DNA from: DASUAS01 sp963750045
GTDB lineage: Bacteria > Actinomycetota > Acidimicrobiia > IMCC26256 > DASPTH01
NCBI GenBank assembly: GCA_963750045.1
Contig: CAVVPD010000007.1
Span: 248,001 to 312,000, forward strand
Length of the DNA: 64,000 bases
Direction: 5' to 3'
The position numbers were made by a program, and so were the translations under genes. Positions 45,570 through 55,472 of this stretch are shown piece after piece (position 1 is the first letter of the stretch; each line of letters opens with the position of its first letter). Under the pieces are notes generated by a model. That model searched no databases and was not told the DNA's origin. It was given only the letters and a program-made list of their open reading frames with translations.

Positions 45570-46915
45570 CGTGCGACCACCCAACGTTCCACGATCCCGG
45601 CCCGCTCCGACGACGACGCGCGCTGGCGGCGACGGGTCTTGAGCGTGGCCGGCAGGAGCTTCACAAACGCGCCATAGGCACGGAGACGGAGCAGCACGAA
45701 GGCCGGAGACGGCCGACCGCGGTGCAAGACGCGCCGGACCACGTCGCGATCGAAGATCACCGCGGTGTCGCGCAGGTACACGTAGGAGGCTTCTCCGAGC
45801 ATCGACCACGGCGCGTTGCGGGCCAGCGTGAGGAACCGGTTGCGCTCGACGAAGTGCGTGAACAGCGCCGAGCCCTCCTTGCTGCTCGCCGCGTGCTCGT
45901 GCCGCACGACCGACTCCGGGACGTATCGGTACCGCCAACCCGCCAGGCGTCCGCGCCACGAGAGGTCGGTGTCCTCGTAGTACATGAAGTAGCGGTCGTC
46001 GAAGGTACCGACCTCGCGCAGGTAGCGGGTCGAGAGGAGCACCGCGCCTCCACACCACGCGAACACCTCTTCGGAAACCGCGAACTGTCCGCGATCTGGT
46101 TCGAGGAACCCCCGGTCGCCGCCGTAACCCCCCAGCACCAACCGTGAACCCACGTTGTTGATCACGTCGTAGGTGGGTCCGGCCAGCGCGACGCGGTGCC
46201 ACGTCGGCCCTCCACCCACCGCCACCTCGACCGCCGGACCGCCCGCGGTGAGGCGCACCGTCTTGTCGCGCTCGGCCGAGAGCTCGATCTCGATCGCCTC
46301 CGGCCGCGGCGCACCGGCCTCGACCGGGACCCGGACCTCGCCCCGCGGCCCGGTCCAGCACACCTCCTCGACGCCGGATCCTCGGGCCTGGTGGGTGTAG
46401 CAGCCGTCGGCGAACTGGGCGTGGTCCCAGACCTCGGTGCCGTCGACCGCGAGACCCGTGATCTTGACTCCCAGCTTGCGGGAGTCGCCCGGAGGATGGA
46501 AGGTGGGCGACTCCACGACCAGGGTCGCGAACGAGGGCGCGAACACGATCTTGGAGCTCGCGGCGCCGAGCCCGGGATCGGACTCCAAGGTGTCGACGAG
46601 CGGGCGCAGCCAGTCGCGATCCGGTATCGCGTCGTTGTTGAGCAACGCGACGTAGTCGACACCGTCGAGATCACGGAGCCCCAGGTTGCATCCGCCCGCG
46701 AAGCCCACGTTGTGGGTGTGCTCGATGAGGTGGACCCACGGCATCTCGGCCCGCACCCGCGGTGCGATGCCGTCGATCGACGCGTTGTCGACCAGCACGA
46801 TCTCGAGCGACTCCTCGGGCCACTCGACCTCGTGCAGCGCGGTCAGGCACCGCAGGGTCATGTCGCCACCGTCGTAGTTCAGGACCACGACGCGCACCAG
46901 CGGGGTACGCGTCAT
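45566..46915 (-). CDS. GT2 glycosyltransferase, rhamnosyl/galactofuranosyl-like, with inserted domain
   Basis: 449 residues. VRVVVLNYDGGDMTLRCL, VDNASIDG, HNVGFAGGCNLGLRD, LLNNDAIPD (the DxD-type site) and DDRYFMYYEDTDLSWRGR fit rhamnosyltransferase-like GT2 enzymes. An insertion of about 170 residues (approximately 115-290) rich in beta-strand sequence splits the catalytic domain, and may bind glycan. ATG 46915 overlaps the stop of the Wzt-like gene (TGATG). With rhamnose-donor genes nearby, rhamnose is a plausible donor. Intact. Confidence 0.83.
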   Translation of the reverse strand: MTRTPLVRVVVLNYDGGDMTLRCLTALHEVEWPEESLEIVLVDNASIDGIAPRVRAEMPWVHLIEHTHNVGFAGGCNLGLRDLDGVDYVALLNNDAIPDRDWLRPLVDTLESDPGLGAASSKIVFAPSFATLVVESPTFHPPGDSRKLGVKITGLAVDGTEVWDHAQFADGCYTHQARGSGVEEVCWTGPRGEVRVPVEAGAPRPEAIEIELSAERDKTVRLTAGGPAVEVAVGGGPTWHRVALAGPTYDVINNVGSRLVLGGYGGDRGFLEPDRGQFAVSEEVFAWCGGAVLLSTRYLREVGTFDDRYFMYYEDTDLSWRGRLAGWRYRYVPESVVRHEHAASSKEGSALFTHFVERNRFLTLARNAPWSMLGEASYVYLRDTAVIFDRDVVRRVLHRGRPSPAFVLLRLRAYGAFVKLLPATLKTRRRQRASSSERAGIVERWVVAR

Positions 46916-48124
46916 CACCGGGTGGCCGGACGCGGCGCCGATCGCTTGTCGACCGAGATCTGCACGGGGAACTCGACCGAACCGAAGCTCCGCTTCGGAT
47001 CCCTGACCTCGAAGCGGTAGCGCTGCTCGTGCCAGTCGTAGATGTACGCGCCGTCGCTCGACGTGACGCACAACGTGACGGCATACTCACCATCGAGCAA
47101 CGGGATCTGCTCGAAGTCGAACACCACCTCGCCGGAGCCCTCGAAGTGTCCGGTGGCCACCGACTCGGACGCGGTGCTCGAGCCGTGCAGCAACCGGCCC
47201 TCGGCGTCGTAGATCATGAGCGTGAACACCGGGTCGTCCACCGGCGCGTCGACCTCGAACTGCGCGTGGATCGCCAGCGGCTCGCCCGGTTCGAGGTAGG
47301 CACGCTCGGGCAGGCCGGGATGGCGGAATTCCACGCTCGTGACCCGGACGCGGTCGTCGACCGGGGGTGGCTCGCCCGGACGCGCGCGGCGGCGCCATGC
47401 GCAGGTGCTCACGGAACACCTTCACCGCCTCGTCGGGATCGCCCGACGCCACGATGTTCCCGTGGTCGAGCACGGTGGCCGACTGGCAGATCCGCCGGAT
47501 GAGGTCGGGCGCGTGCGACACCACGACGATCGTGCGACCCTCACGCTGAAACTCCTCGACCCGGTCGAGACACTTGCGCTGGAACGACTCGTCGCCCACC
47601 GCGAGCACCTCGTCGACCAGGAGGATGTCCGGATCGACGTTGACCGCGATGGCAAACCCGAGGCGGATGTACATCCCCGAGGAGTAGAAGCGCACCTGCG
47701 TGTCGATGAACTGGTCGAGCTCGGCGAAGCCGACGATGTCGTCGAAGCGGCGGGCGAGCTCACGGCGCGACATCCCGAGGATGGCACCGTTGAGGTAGAT
47801 GTTCTCGCGGCCCGTGAGCTCGGCCTGGAACCCGGCACCGAGCTCGAGCAACGCGGCGACCCGGCCGCGGGTGACGATCTCGCCGTTCGTGGGGCGCAGG
47901 ATACCGGCGATGCACTTCAGCAGCGTCGACTTCCCCGAACCGTTGTGGCCGAGCAGCCCGGCCGTGGTGCCGTCGGCCACCTCGAGGTCGATGTCCCGCA
48001 GCGCCCAGAAGTCCTCGTGTGGGACACGCCCGAAATGGATCATGCGCTCCTTGAGCGACGAGTACCGCTCGCTCGACAGCTTGAAGCGCTTCGAGACACC
48101 GCGCACCGTGATCGCCGTCGACAC
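46915..48124 (-). CDS. wzt: Wzt-type polysaccharide ABC transporter ATPase with C-terminal glycan-binding domain (one frameshift)
   Basis: About 403 residues. The N-terminal ATPase has Walker A GHNGSGKSTLLK, the Wzt-typical LLELGAGFQAELTGRENIYL, signature YSSGMYIRLGFAIA and Walker B ILLVDEVLAVGD. After a break near 47385 the C-terminal beta-sandwich (RVTSVEFRHPG to FPVQISVDK) resembles the Wzt_C domain that recognises the finished polysaccharide end. It drives export together with the permease encoded just upstream, with a six-base gap. The GTG start is at 48124. Confidence 0.88.
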
Positions 48125-48130
48125 CCCCGC

Positions 48131-49039
48131 TCAGAGCTCCTCGGCGAAGTTGCCCTCGGCGCGGCCGAAGACGGTGAGGGCGAAGACGAAGAGCACCGCG
48201 GAGCCCGCGATGACGAGCCCGAGGTGCCACAGGTACCACCACTGGTCCACGCCCTGGGGCAAGATCTTGGTGACGGTCGTGACGCCGTCGGTCGTCTTGG
48301 CCCCCGAGACCTGGCCGTAGATCGCCCGCTGGAAGGTGAGGACGATGTCGGTCACCGGGTTCAGCAGGTAGGCCCAGCTGTGGTTCCCGAGTTTGTCGGC
48401 GACGATCTCGTAGGGGTACACGATCGGCGTCATGAAGAACCACGCGATGAGCGCGAGCTCCACGAAGTGCTCGGTGTCACGGAGGTACACGTTGATGCTG
48501 CCGAGCAGGATCCCCAGCGCGGCGACGAAGAAGAGCAGCGCGAACAACGCGACGGGGAGCAATGGGAGATACGAGTACGCGACCTGATACTGGAAGACCA
48601 CGAGCGCCAGCACCAGCACGATGGCTTGGAGGAAGAAGTGCACCAACGCCGCGCCCACTGAGGCGAGCGGCAGGATCTCGCGGGGGAACGCCACCTTGCG
48701 CACGAGGCCGGCGTTCGCCACCACCGAGCTCGTCGCCGACCCGAGCGACGTGGCGAAGAGGTTCCACACCAGGATCCCCGAGAGCAGGAAGATCGGAAAG
48801 TTCGGGATGCCCGTCCCGAGAATGAGGTCGAAGACCACCCAGTACACGAGCAGGTAGAGCGCCGGGTTCAGCATCGACCACACGAACCCGAGGGCGCTGT
48901 TCTTGTACTTGACCTTGAGCTCGGTGCGCGAGAAGGCCACCAGCAGCTCGCGGTACCGCCAGATCTCCGTGACCCGCTCCCACCGCCCGACGCGGGCGGT
49001 GCTCACGCGGGTGGGACGGTCGGCAGTCGTCGAGGTCAT
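48131..49039 (-). CDS. wzm: Wzm-type polysaccharide ABC transporter permease
   Basis: 302 residues from ATG 49039 (MTSTTADRP). An in-frame ATG at 49114 would add 25 residues, but a typical Wzm N-terminus and an AGGA site favour 49039. Six membrane helices are visible, with the ABC-2 signatures YRELLVAFSRTELKVKYKNSALGFVW and NPVTDIVLTFQRAIYG. Forms the channel that exports lipid-linked polysaccharide; partner of the Wzt-like ATPase. Intact. Confidence 0.9.
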   Translation of the reverse strand: MTSTTADRPTRVSTARVGRWERVTEIWRYRELLVAFSRTELKVKYKNSALGFVWSMLNPALYLLVYWVVFDLILGTGIPNFPIFLLSGILVWNLFATSLGSATSSVVANAGLVRKVAFPREILPLASVGAALVHFFLQAIVLVLALVVFQYQVAYSYLPLLPVALFALLFFVAALGILLGSINVYLRDTEHFVELALIAWFFMTPIVYPYEIVADKLGNHSWAYLLNPVTDIVLTFQRAIYGQVSGAKTTDGVTTVTKILPQGVDQWWYLWHLGLVIAGSAVLFVFALTVFGRAEGNFAEEL

Positions 49040-49152
49040 AGGGGGTCCTGCCGCACGACGGTACCAGGCGCCACCGTGCGGACCGGATCCGTTCGCGGCC
49101 GGCGTCTCCCTCATTCGGCGGTCGAAAACGCCCCGACCGCCGAGGTCCGCCG

Positions 49153-49158
49153 TAGGCT
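49153..49158 (+). promoter_or_regulatory. -10 element (TAGGCT) for the 49168 glycosyltransferase
   Basis: TAGGCT ends nine bases before GTG 49168, followed by CGCTCGCTC with no Shine-Dalgarno. Confidence 0.3.
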
Positions 49159-49167
49159 CGCTCGCTC

Positions 49168-50295
49168 GTGACTGCGCACTCCCCTCTTCGCGTCGCCGTC
49201 GACGCCAACCCGCTCATCGGTGAGCGCACCGGGATCGGCCACGTCACCGCACGTCTCCTCGAAGGGTTGGCGACCCGTGACGACGTCGAGGTCACCGGTT
49301 ACGCCATCACGCGAACCGGCCGTCGGGATCTCGCCGGGCTCCTCCCTCGGGGCATCGTGCCCGCGACGTCCTGGGTGCCGGCCCGGATCGTCCACCCGCT
49401 GTGGACCCGCGTCGCGTGGCCGACCATCGAGCACTGGACCGGTCCGGTCGACGTCGTCCACTCGCCGAACTTCATCGCGCCCCCCGCACGCGTCCCGGTG
49501 ATCGTCTCGGTGCACGACCTCGCGTTCGCGCACTCACCCGAGCTGTGCCGTCCCGAGGCGCAACAACTCGTCCCGCTGCTGCGTCACGCCATCGAGCGTG
49601 GCGCGATCCTCCACACCGGCAGCGACTTCGTCGCCACCGAGATCCGCGAGTTCTTCGACCTCCCCCCGGAGCGCGTGGTGCGTGTGTACTCCGGCATCGC
49701 CACCCACGCGGCCGATGGTGACGCCGCCTCCGGTCACGCGCTCGCCGGCGGAGACCGGTACGTCCTCGCGATCGGGACCGTCGAGCCCCGCAAGAACCTC
49801 CCGAGCCTCGTGCGCGCGTTCGGCCGTGTCGCCGCCGACGACTCAGACGTGCTGCTCGTGATCGCCGGCGGGAAAGGATGGGGCACCGAGGCGGTGGATG
49901 CCGCGGTCCTGGCGTCGCCGTTCTCGTCGCGCATCCGCCGGCTCGGCTACGTGCCCGACCGCGACCACGCCGATCTCCTCGCCGGCGCGTCGCTCCTCGC
50001 GTACCCGTCGCTCTACGAGGGATTCGGACACCCGCCGTTCGAGGCCATGGCCGCCGGCGTCCCGGTGGTCACGACCACGGCCGGCTCGCTGCCCGAGGTG
50101 ATCGGCGATGCCGCGTACTTCGTACCGCCCGCCGACGACGACGCGCTCGCGGCCGCGATCGCGCGGGTGCTCACCGACGACGCGTTGTGCCGTGACCTCG
50201 TGGCCCGAGGGCGGGTGCGGGCCGGGGCGTTCCCTTGGTCGGCCGCCATCGACGCGTTCGTCGACCTCTACCGGCGGGTCGCGGCGATGCGGTGA
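49168..50295 (+). CDS. GT4-family glycosyltransferase
   Basis: 375 residues. GT-B fold of the mannosyl/rhamnosyl GT4 type: VAVDANPLIGERTGIGHVTARLL at the N-terminus, VVHSPNF, SVHDLAFAHSPE, then the donor-binding half YVLAIGTVEPRKNLPSLVRAF, RRLGYVPDRDHADLLAGAS, YPSLYEGFGHPPFEAMAAG with the two Glu of the EGFGxxxxE motif. It stands alone on the plus strand between the exporter genes and the lipoylation operon, and probably acts on the same surface glycan. The GTG start has the TAGGCT box upstream. Intact. Confidence 0.9.
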   Translation: MTAHSPLRVAVDANPLIGERTGIGHVTARLLEGLATRDDVEVTGYAITRTGRRDLAGLLPRGIVPATSWVPARIVHPLWTRVAWPTIEHWTGPVDVVHSPNFIAPPARVPVIVSVHDLAFAHSPELCRPEAQQLVPLLRHAIERGAILHTGSDFVATEIREFFDLPPERVVRVYSGIATHAADGDAASGHALAGGDRYVLAIGTVEPRKNLPSLVRAFGRVAADDSDVLLVIAGGKGWGTEAVDAAVLASPFSSRIRRLGYVPDRDHADLLAGASLLAYPSLYEGFGHPPFEAMAAGVPVVTTTAGSLPEVIGDAAYFVPPADDDALAAAIARVLTDDALCRDLVARGRVRAGAFPWSAAIDAFVDLYRRVAAMR

Positions 50296-50299
50296 AGCC

Positions 50300-51166
50300 T
50301 CAGCCGAGCAGGGCGCGCGGGAGGAGGTCCATCCCGAAGCCGGTGAGGATGGCGAGGTAGAGGAGCCCGGTCGCGGCCATCACCGCGGAGTACGACCGCT
50401 CCTTCAGCGCGAACCACGTGGCGATCACGAGGCCGATGGTGGTGATCGACGCGACCACCCACATCCAGCCCATGAGGCCCCCGTACCCGTCATCGACCGA
50501 CCCCGAGAGGACGGAGACCATCCCGACCGGGATCAGGTACACGATCAGCTCCAACGGCCAGAGACCCGCCACCCACTTCACCAGCTCACGGATCGGCTCG
50601 CGGCCGAGGCCGGGCTGCACCAGGTACCAGTGGCCGAGGAGCATGGCGTCGGACACCGCACCGAGGAACAGCGCTCCCACCTGGAGGCGAACCAGGCCGA
50701 GCGCGTAGTCACCCCCGACGAACGACGCCGCGCCGAAGAGCGCGATCACCCCGAACCCGGGACCGATGAGGTCGAGACGGGGATCGAACTCCTTCATCAC
50801 GTCCTCGGGCATGTCGTCGTGCCGGCCGGGCTCGGTCACGGTGCCCGTCATCGCCGCGACGCGTTGCGCGCGCCGTTCCCTGCGTTCACGCTGGCCCCGC
50901 ACGCCGGCGGCTCGGCGCACGTACGACTGGAGCAGGGCGCCCCCCGCGGCCACGGCCATCAACGCCGTCGCGACGTTGCGGATCGCCGCACCGGTGCCGG
51001 CGTCACCCGCGCCGGCGACCACCGAGAACACCGCCATGACCCCGAACGAGATGCGGAGCAGCCACCCGTAACCGATGCCGACCTCCCGGCGGCGGGTGGT
51101 CACCCAACAGAAGAACAGTCCGCCCGCCGCCCATTGCGCGAGCAGGGTCGCGAGATCGAGTTGCAC
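50300..51166 (-). CDS. Integral membrane protein, unknown function
   Basis: 288 residues with about six to seven hydrophobic segments (LLAQWAAGGLFFCWV; ISFGVMAVFSVVAG; IGPGFGVIALFGAASFVGG; PLELIVYLIPVGMVSVL; GWMWVVASITTIGLVIATWF; VMAATGLLYLAILTGFG) and a charged loop in the middle. No recognised motif. GTG 51166 starts two bases after the stop of the M24 peptidase gene, so it is the last gene of the lpd-sucB-lipBA operon. In mycobacteria a membrane protein gene also follows lipA, but I cannot confirm homology. Confidence 0.75.
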   Translation of the reverse strand: MQLDLATLLAQWAAGGLFFCWVTTRRREVGIGYGWLLRISFGVMAVFSVVAGAGDAGTGAAIRNVATALMAVAAGGALLQSYVRRAAGVRGQRERRERRAQRVAAMTGTVTEPGRHDDMPEDVMKEFDPRLDLIGPGFGVIALFGAASFVGGDYALGLVRLQVGALFLGAVSDAMLLGHWYLVQPGLGREPIRELVKWVAGLWPLELIVYLIPVGMVSVLSGSVDDGYGGLMGWMWVVASITTIGLVIATWFALKERSYSAVMAATGLLYLAILTGFGMDLLPRALLG

Positions 51167-51168
51167 CG

Positions 51169-52275
51169 CTACTCCACGGTCGCGAGGTCACGCGCCGCGT
51201 GGTTCAGGCGTTCGGGGCCGGCGTCGGTCGCCACCACGATGTCCTCCAGACGCAGGCCGAACCGCCCGGGGAGGTAGATCCCGGGCTCCACGCTGAAGGC
51301 ATGGCCCGCGACGAGCACCGTGCCGTTCCCCTCGACCACATAGGGCTCCTCGTGGGCCTCGGTGCCGATGCCGTGTCCGGTGCGGTGCACGAAGGAGTCG
51401 CCGTAGCCGGCGTCGACGATCACGCGCCGGGCCGCAGCGTCGACGTCTTCGCAGCGGGTGCCGACAATCGCCGCCTGCACGCCGGCCTCCTGCGCCTCCA
51501 CGAGCACCGCGTAGGCATCGCGGATCTCCGGCTCCAGGGTTCCCACCGCGAACATCCGAGTGATGTCGGAGCAGTACCCGTGCATCGTGCCGCCGAAGTC
51601 GCAGAGCACGACGTCGCCCGGCGAGATGACCCGATCGGTCGGGTCGTGGTGTGGGCTGGCGGCGTTCGGTCCCGTGGCGACGATGGCGAAGTTCGCCCGC
51701 TCGTGTCCCCCCTCGAGCATGCGTTCGACCAGCTCCCGGTGGACGTCGAGCTCGGTCCGGCCCGCGAACGGGCGCTCCCGCATGACACCGGCAATTTCGT
51801 CGACGACGCCCGCGGCGACACGGAGCGCGTCCACCTCGGCGGCGTCCTTCACGGCGCGCAGCGGGCCGGTCACGTCGATGGCGCGCCGGAAGCGCACCGC
51901 GGGCAGCGCGTCCTGCAGGTCGAGCACGAACCGGGCCCACGTGTGATCGCCGATCGCAGCGGTCGTCGTCTCGTCGATGGCGTCGACCGCGTCGACCAGT
52001 CCGACGACGACCGCGATGGGGTCGTCGGTCTCGTCCCAGGAGAACACCTCGAATGCGTCGGGCTGCTCGACCACGCGAGGTGCCTCGAGCCGCGGGACGA
52101 CGAGGACCGCGTCACCATCGGCGGGCAGCACGAGCATCGTGAGTCTCTCCAGGGGCATGGCCTCGTAGCCGGTGAGGTACGGCAGGTCGGCTCCCGTCGA
52201 CAGCAGCATCACGTCGACCCCGAGCTCCCGCATGCACGCTTGCGCCCGCGCGATCCGCGCCGAGTGCACGCTCAC
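51169..52275 (-). CDS. M24-family metallopeptidase, Xaa-Pro aminopeptidase-like
   Basis: 368 residues. An N-terminal creatinase-like domain (1-130) precedes the pita-bread catalytic domain with the five metal ligands: Asp in LCDFGGT, Asp in CSDITR, His in RTGHGIG, Glu in SVEPGIY and Glu in RLEDIV. Likely removes N-terminal residues before proline. The GTG start overlaps the lipBA stop (GTGA). Its presence in the lipoylation operon has no obvious functional reason. Intact. Confidence 0.9.
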   Translation of the reverse strand: MSVHSARIARAQACMRELGVDVMLLSTGADLPYLTGYEAMPLERLTMLVLPADGDAVLVVPRLEAPRVVEQPDAFEVFSWDETDDPIAVVVGLVDAVDAIDETTTAAIGDHTWARFVLDLQDALPAVRFRRAIDVTGPLRAVKDAAEVDALRVAAGVVDEIAGVMRERPFAGRTELDVHRELVERMLEGGHERANFAIVATGPNAASPHHDPTDRVISPGDVVLCDFGGTMHGYCSDITRMFAVGTLEPEIRDAYAVLVEAQEAGVQAAIVGTRCEDVDAAARRVIVDAGYGDSFVHRTGHGIGTEAHEEPYVVEGNGTVLVAGHAFSVEPGIYLPGRFGLRLEDIVVATDAGPERLNHAARDLATVE

Positions 52276-53948
52276 ACCCGAACCGCCTCGACGGTTTCGG
52301 CGCCGGAAGCCTGGGGCGCGGACGCGGGCCGGGCGCGCTTGGCGTGGTAGCTGGAACGGACGAGGGGCCCCGACTCCACATGGCCGAACCCGAGGTTCTC
52401 GGCGTAGGCCCCGAGCTCGGCGAACTCGTCAGGTGTCCACCACCGGGCCACCGGCAGGTGGTGGACCGACGGCCGCAGGTACTGACCGAGGGTGAGGACG
52501 TCGACCCCGACGTTGCGGAGGTCGGCGATGGCGCCCCGTACCTCGTCGGCAGTCTCCCCCATGCCGAGGATGATGCCCGACTTCGTGAGCAGACCGGCAC
52601 TCGCGGCGCGGGCGAGCAAGGCGAGCGAGCGGAAGTACGCAGCCGACGGACGCGCGGCGCGATGCAGCCTGGCCACCGTCTCGAGGTTGTGGTTCAACAC
52701 GTCGGGCCCGGCCGCGAAGATCACGTCGAGCGCGTCGGGATCGCCCTTGCAATCGGGGATCAGCACTTCGATGCGTGTCGACGGCGAGCGGGCCCGCAAC
52801 GCGTGGATCGTCGCCGCGAACCCTTCGGCCCCACCGTCGGCGAGGTCGTCGCGAGCGACGCTCGTGACCACCGCGTGCTCGAGACCCAAGGTGGCGACGG
52901 CGTCGGCGACCCGGCGCGGTTCGTCGGTGTCGAGTGCCATCGGCTTGCGGGTGTCGACGAGGCAGAACCCGCACGCCCGCGTGCACCGATCACCGAGGAT
53001 CATGAAAGTGGCCGTGTGGTCGGCCCAGCACTCGTAGATGTTCGGGCAGCCCGCCTCTTCACACACCGTGTGCAGATCGAGCTGTTGCACGAGGCGCTTC
53101 GTCTCGCGGAAGTTGGTCCCGAGGTCGGCCTTCACCCGCATCCACTCCGGTCGCCGCGTGCCGGGCTGCTCCGCGGAGCCGTGCACGCCGGCCTCGGCCA
53201 GCCGCCCGAGGAGGCGTACCGGGGCGCCACCCGCCTCCGGGGCGACACCGGCCATGGCTGAGCGTGTGAACGCGCTCAGGTCGCTCGGGCGCTCGCGCCA
53301 GACCACGTCCTGGCGCTCCACGTCGGCGCCCGCCACGTCGAAGTGCCGCACGAACTGGTCGACGACCGCGTCGACGACCGCTCGCATCTCGGGGGCGCCG
53401 TCGAGCTGCGCGGCGAGCGACGTGACGCCGCGGTCGCGGATGCCGCAGGGCACGATGTGCTCGAACATCGAGATGTCGGGATCGACGTTGAGCGCGAACC
53501 CGTGGCGCGTCCGGCCCCGCGCCACCTTCACGCCGATCGCCGCGATCTTCTCGTCCCCGACCCACACCCCGGTGAGGCGGGGCTCCCGGTGCGCCGCGAC
53601 CCCGAAGCCGGCGAGCACCGCGATCAGGGTGTCCTCGAGGCGCCGGACGTACGCCACGACGTCGCGCAGACCGTCACGCCATTCCGGGAGGGTCACGATC
53701 GGGTACCCGACGAGCTGCCCCGGGCCGTGGTACGTGACGTCGCCCCCCCGATCGGCCGCCACCAGCTCGGCCCCGACCGAGGCCGGCGCGACCAGCACGT
53801 GCGCCGGATCGGCGGTCGAGCCGAGGGTGTAGACGGGAGGGTGCTCCAGGAGCAGCAAGTAGTCGTCGACGGCGCGCTCGTGGAGCGCACGCTGGAGCTG
53901 GTCGGCTTCCCGGTACGGGACCCGACCCAGCCAGCGCGTCCGGAGCAT
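52272..53948 (-). CDS. lipA: LipB-LipA fusion: octanoyltransferase + lipoyl synthase
   Basis: 558 residues in a single open frame. Residues 1-210 are LipB: LLLEHPPVYTLG, DRGGDVTYHGPGQLVGYP, and the catalytic Lys/Cys pair in EKIAAIGVKV and PCGIRDRGV. A linker of about 40 residues (WRERPSDLSAF...) leads to LipA from about 255: auxiliary cluster CEEAGCPNIYECW, radical-SAM CTRACGFC, RDDLADGGAEGF and the terminal RSSYHA serine ligand. It would transfer octanoate from ACP and insert both sulfurs. ATG 53948 overlaps the sucB stop (TGATG). LipB and LipA are normally separate adjacent genes. Confidence 0.9.
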   Translation of the reverse strand: MLRTRWLGRVPYREADQLQRALHERAVDDYLLLLEHPPVYTLGSTADPAHVLVAPASVGAELVAADRGGDVTYHGPGQLVGYPIVTLPEWRDGLRDVVAYVRRLEDTLIAVLAGFGVAAHREPRLTGVWVGDEKIAAIGVKVARGRTRHGFALNVDPDISMFEHIVPCGIRDRGVTSLAAQLDGAPEMRAVVDAVVDQFVRHFDVAGADVERQDVVWRERPSDLSAFTRSAMAGVAPEAGGAPVRLLGRLAEAGVHGSAEQPGTRRPEWMRVKADLGTNFRETKRLVQQLDLHTVCEEAGCPNIYECWADHTATFMILGDRCTRACGFCLVDTRKPMALDTDEPRRVADAVATLGLEHAVVTSVARDDLADGGAEGFAATIHALRARSPSTRIEVLIPDCKGDPDALDVIFAAGPDVLNHNLETVARLHRAARPSAAYFRSLALLARAASAGLLTKSGIILGMGETADEVRGAIADLRNVGVDVLTLGQYLRPSVHHLPVARWWTPDEFAELGAYAENLGFGHVESGPLVRSSYHAKRARPASAPQASGAETVEAVRV

Positions 53949-55423
53949 CAGTCGAGCTCGTCTTCCCAGTTGTGCTGTTCGAGCACGGCCCGCATGGCGC
54001 GGAGGAACGCGGCCGCGTACGCACCGTCGAACGCACGGTGGTCCCACGTGAGCACGAGGAGCCCGGTGTGGTGGATCGCGATCGTGTCGTCGCCGTCGGG
54101 TCCGGTGACCACCACCGGGCGCTTCTTGATGCCGTCGGTCGACAGGATGGCGACCTGCGGCTGGTTGATGATCGCCAACGTCGCGTACGTGCCGAACGGC
54201 CCGGGGTTGGTGATCGTGAACGTCCCGCCGAGCACGTCGTCGGGCACGAGCCTCTTGGAGCGGGCCCGATCAGCGAGGTCGTGCACTTCGTGGGCGATGA
54301 GGCGGAGGCGCTTGCCGTCGGCCTCGCGGATCACCGGGGCCACGAGGCCGTTGAAGTCGAGGTCGACGGCGATCGCGAGGTTGATGTCGTGATGGACGAC
54401 GAGCGCGTCGTCGCCGACGGTCGCGTTGACGCTGCGGGAACTCGCGCACGGCATCGCAGAACGCGCGAACGATGAAGGGGAGATAGGTGAGGGAGAAGCC
54501 CTCGCTCGCCTTCCACGCCGCCTGGTGCGCCGAGCGCACTCGCTCGACGCGCTCGTAGTCGACCTCGATCGACGTGTAGACGTGCGCGCTGGTCGCCTTC
54601 GACCGCACCATGTGCTCGGCGGTGCGCCGCCGGATGTTGTCGAAAGGGATGATCTCGTCGTGCACCACCGCGGCAGGCGCCGGGGCCGGCGGGGCGAGCG
54701 TCGGGACCACCGGCGCGGGCGGCGCGGCCGGTGCGGGCGGCTCCACGGGAGCGGGTACCGGCGCGACCACCTCGGGGGGCGGCGGAGCCGGCGCGGGCGC
54801 CACCGCCGGGGCCGGCGCGGGCTCGGGCGCCGGCGGCTCGGAGCGGGGCGGGCGGGCGGCGGTGTCGAGGACGTCCTTTCGGGTGATGCGACCGCCGGGG
54901 CCGCTGCCTTGGATGTCGGCGACGTCGAGGCCCCGTTCGGCGACGAGCCGTCGAACGATCGGCGAGGTCAGCGGCGCCTCGGCCGTCGGCTCCGCGGGGG
55001 GACGGGCGCCGGCGCGTCGGCCATGAAGTCGACCACGGGCTCGGGCGGTTCCAGTTCCGGCTCCGGCTCCGTCGCCGGTGCCGGTGCCGGTGCCGGTGCC
55101 GGTGCCGGTGCGACGACCGGTTCGGCCACGGCGGGCGCCGGGGCCGCAGGCGCGGCGACCTCTTGTGCCGGCGCCTGTGGCGGAGCGCCGGCTTCGTCGC
55201 CGAGCACCGCCAGGCGCGTCCCCACCTCGACCGTCTCGCCCTCGGTCACGAGGATCTCGGTGATCACACCCGTGACGGGCGCGGGGACCTCGGAGTCGAC
55301 CTTGTCGGTCGAGACCTCGAACAGCGGCTCGTCGGCGTCGACGTGCTCGCCCACCCGCTTGAGCCAGCGGGTGATCGTGCCTTCCGTGACCGTCTCCCCG
55401 AGCTGGGGCATCGTCACGTCCAT
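53948..55423 (-). CDS. sucB: Dihydrolipoamide acyltransferase E2 (SucB/DlaT type) (two frameshifts)
   Basis: About 491 residues. The lipoyl domain MDVTMPQLGETVTEGTITRW carries the lipoyl Lys in VSTDKVDSEV. An Ala-Pro linker with a hexanucleotide repeat follows, then the peripheral-subunit-binding domain (SPIVRRLVAERGLDVADIQGSGPGGRITRKDV), a second Ala-Pro linker, and the catalytic core ending DHRAFDGAYAAAFLR with the active His and Asp. Breaks lie near 55008 and 54438 and cancel each other in length. The core could serve pyruvate, 2-oxoglutarate or branched-chain dehydrogenase; the next operon genes make its lipoyl cofactor. Confidence 0.87.
55074..55109. repeat. GCCGGT hexanucleotide repeat, six copies, coding
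   Basis: Six perfect GCCGGT units encode Ala-Pro alternation in the first linker of the E2 protein. It is a slippage-prone spot, but the unit is a multiple of three and so would only change linker length. Confidence 0.85.
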
Positions 55424-55472
55424 TGGGTACTCCTCGGGTCCGGGCCGATCACGGAGATCAATGCCAGAGCGA

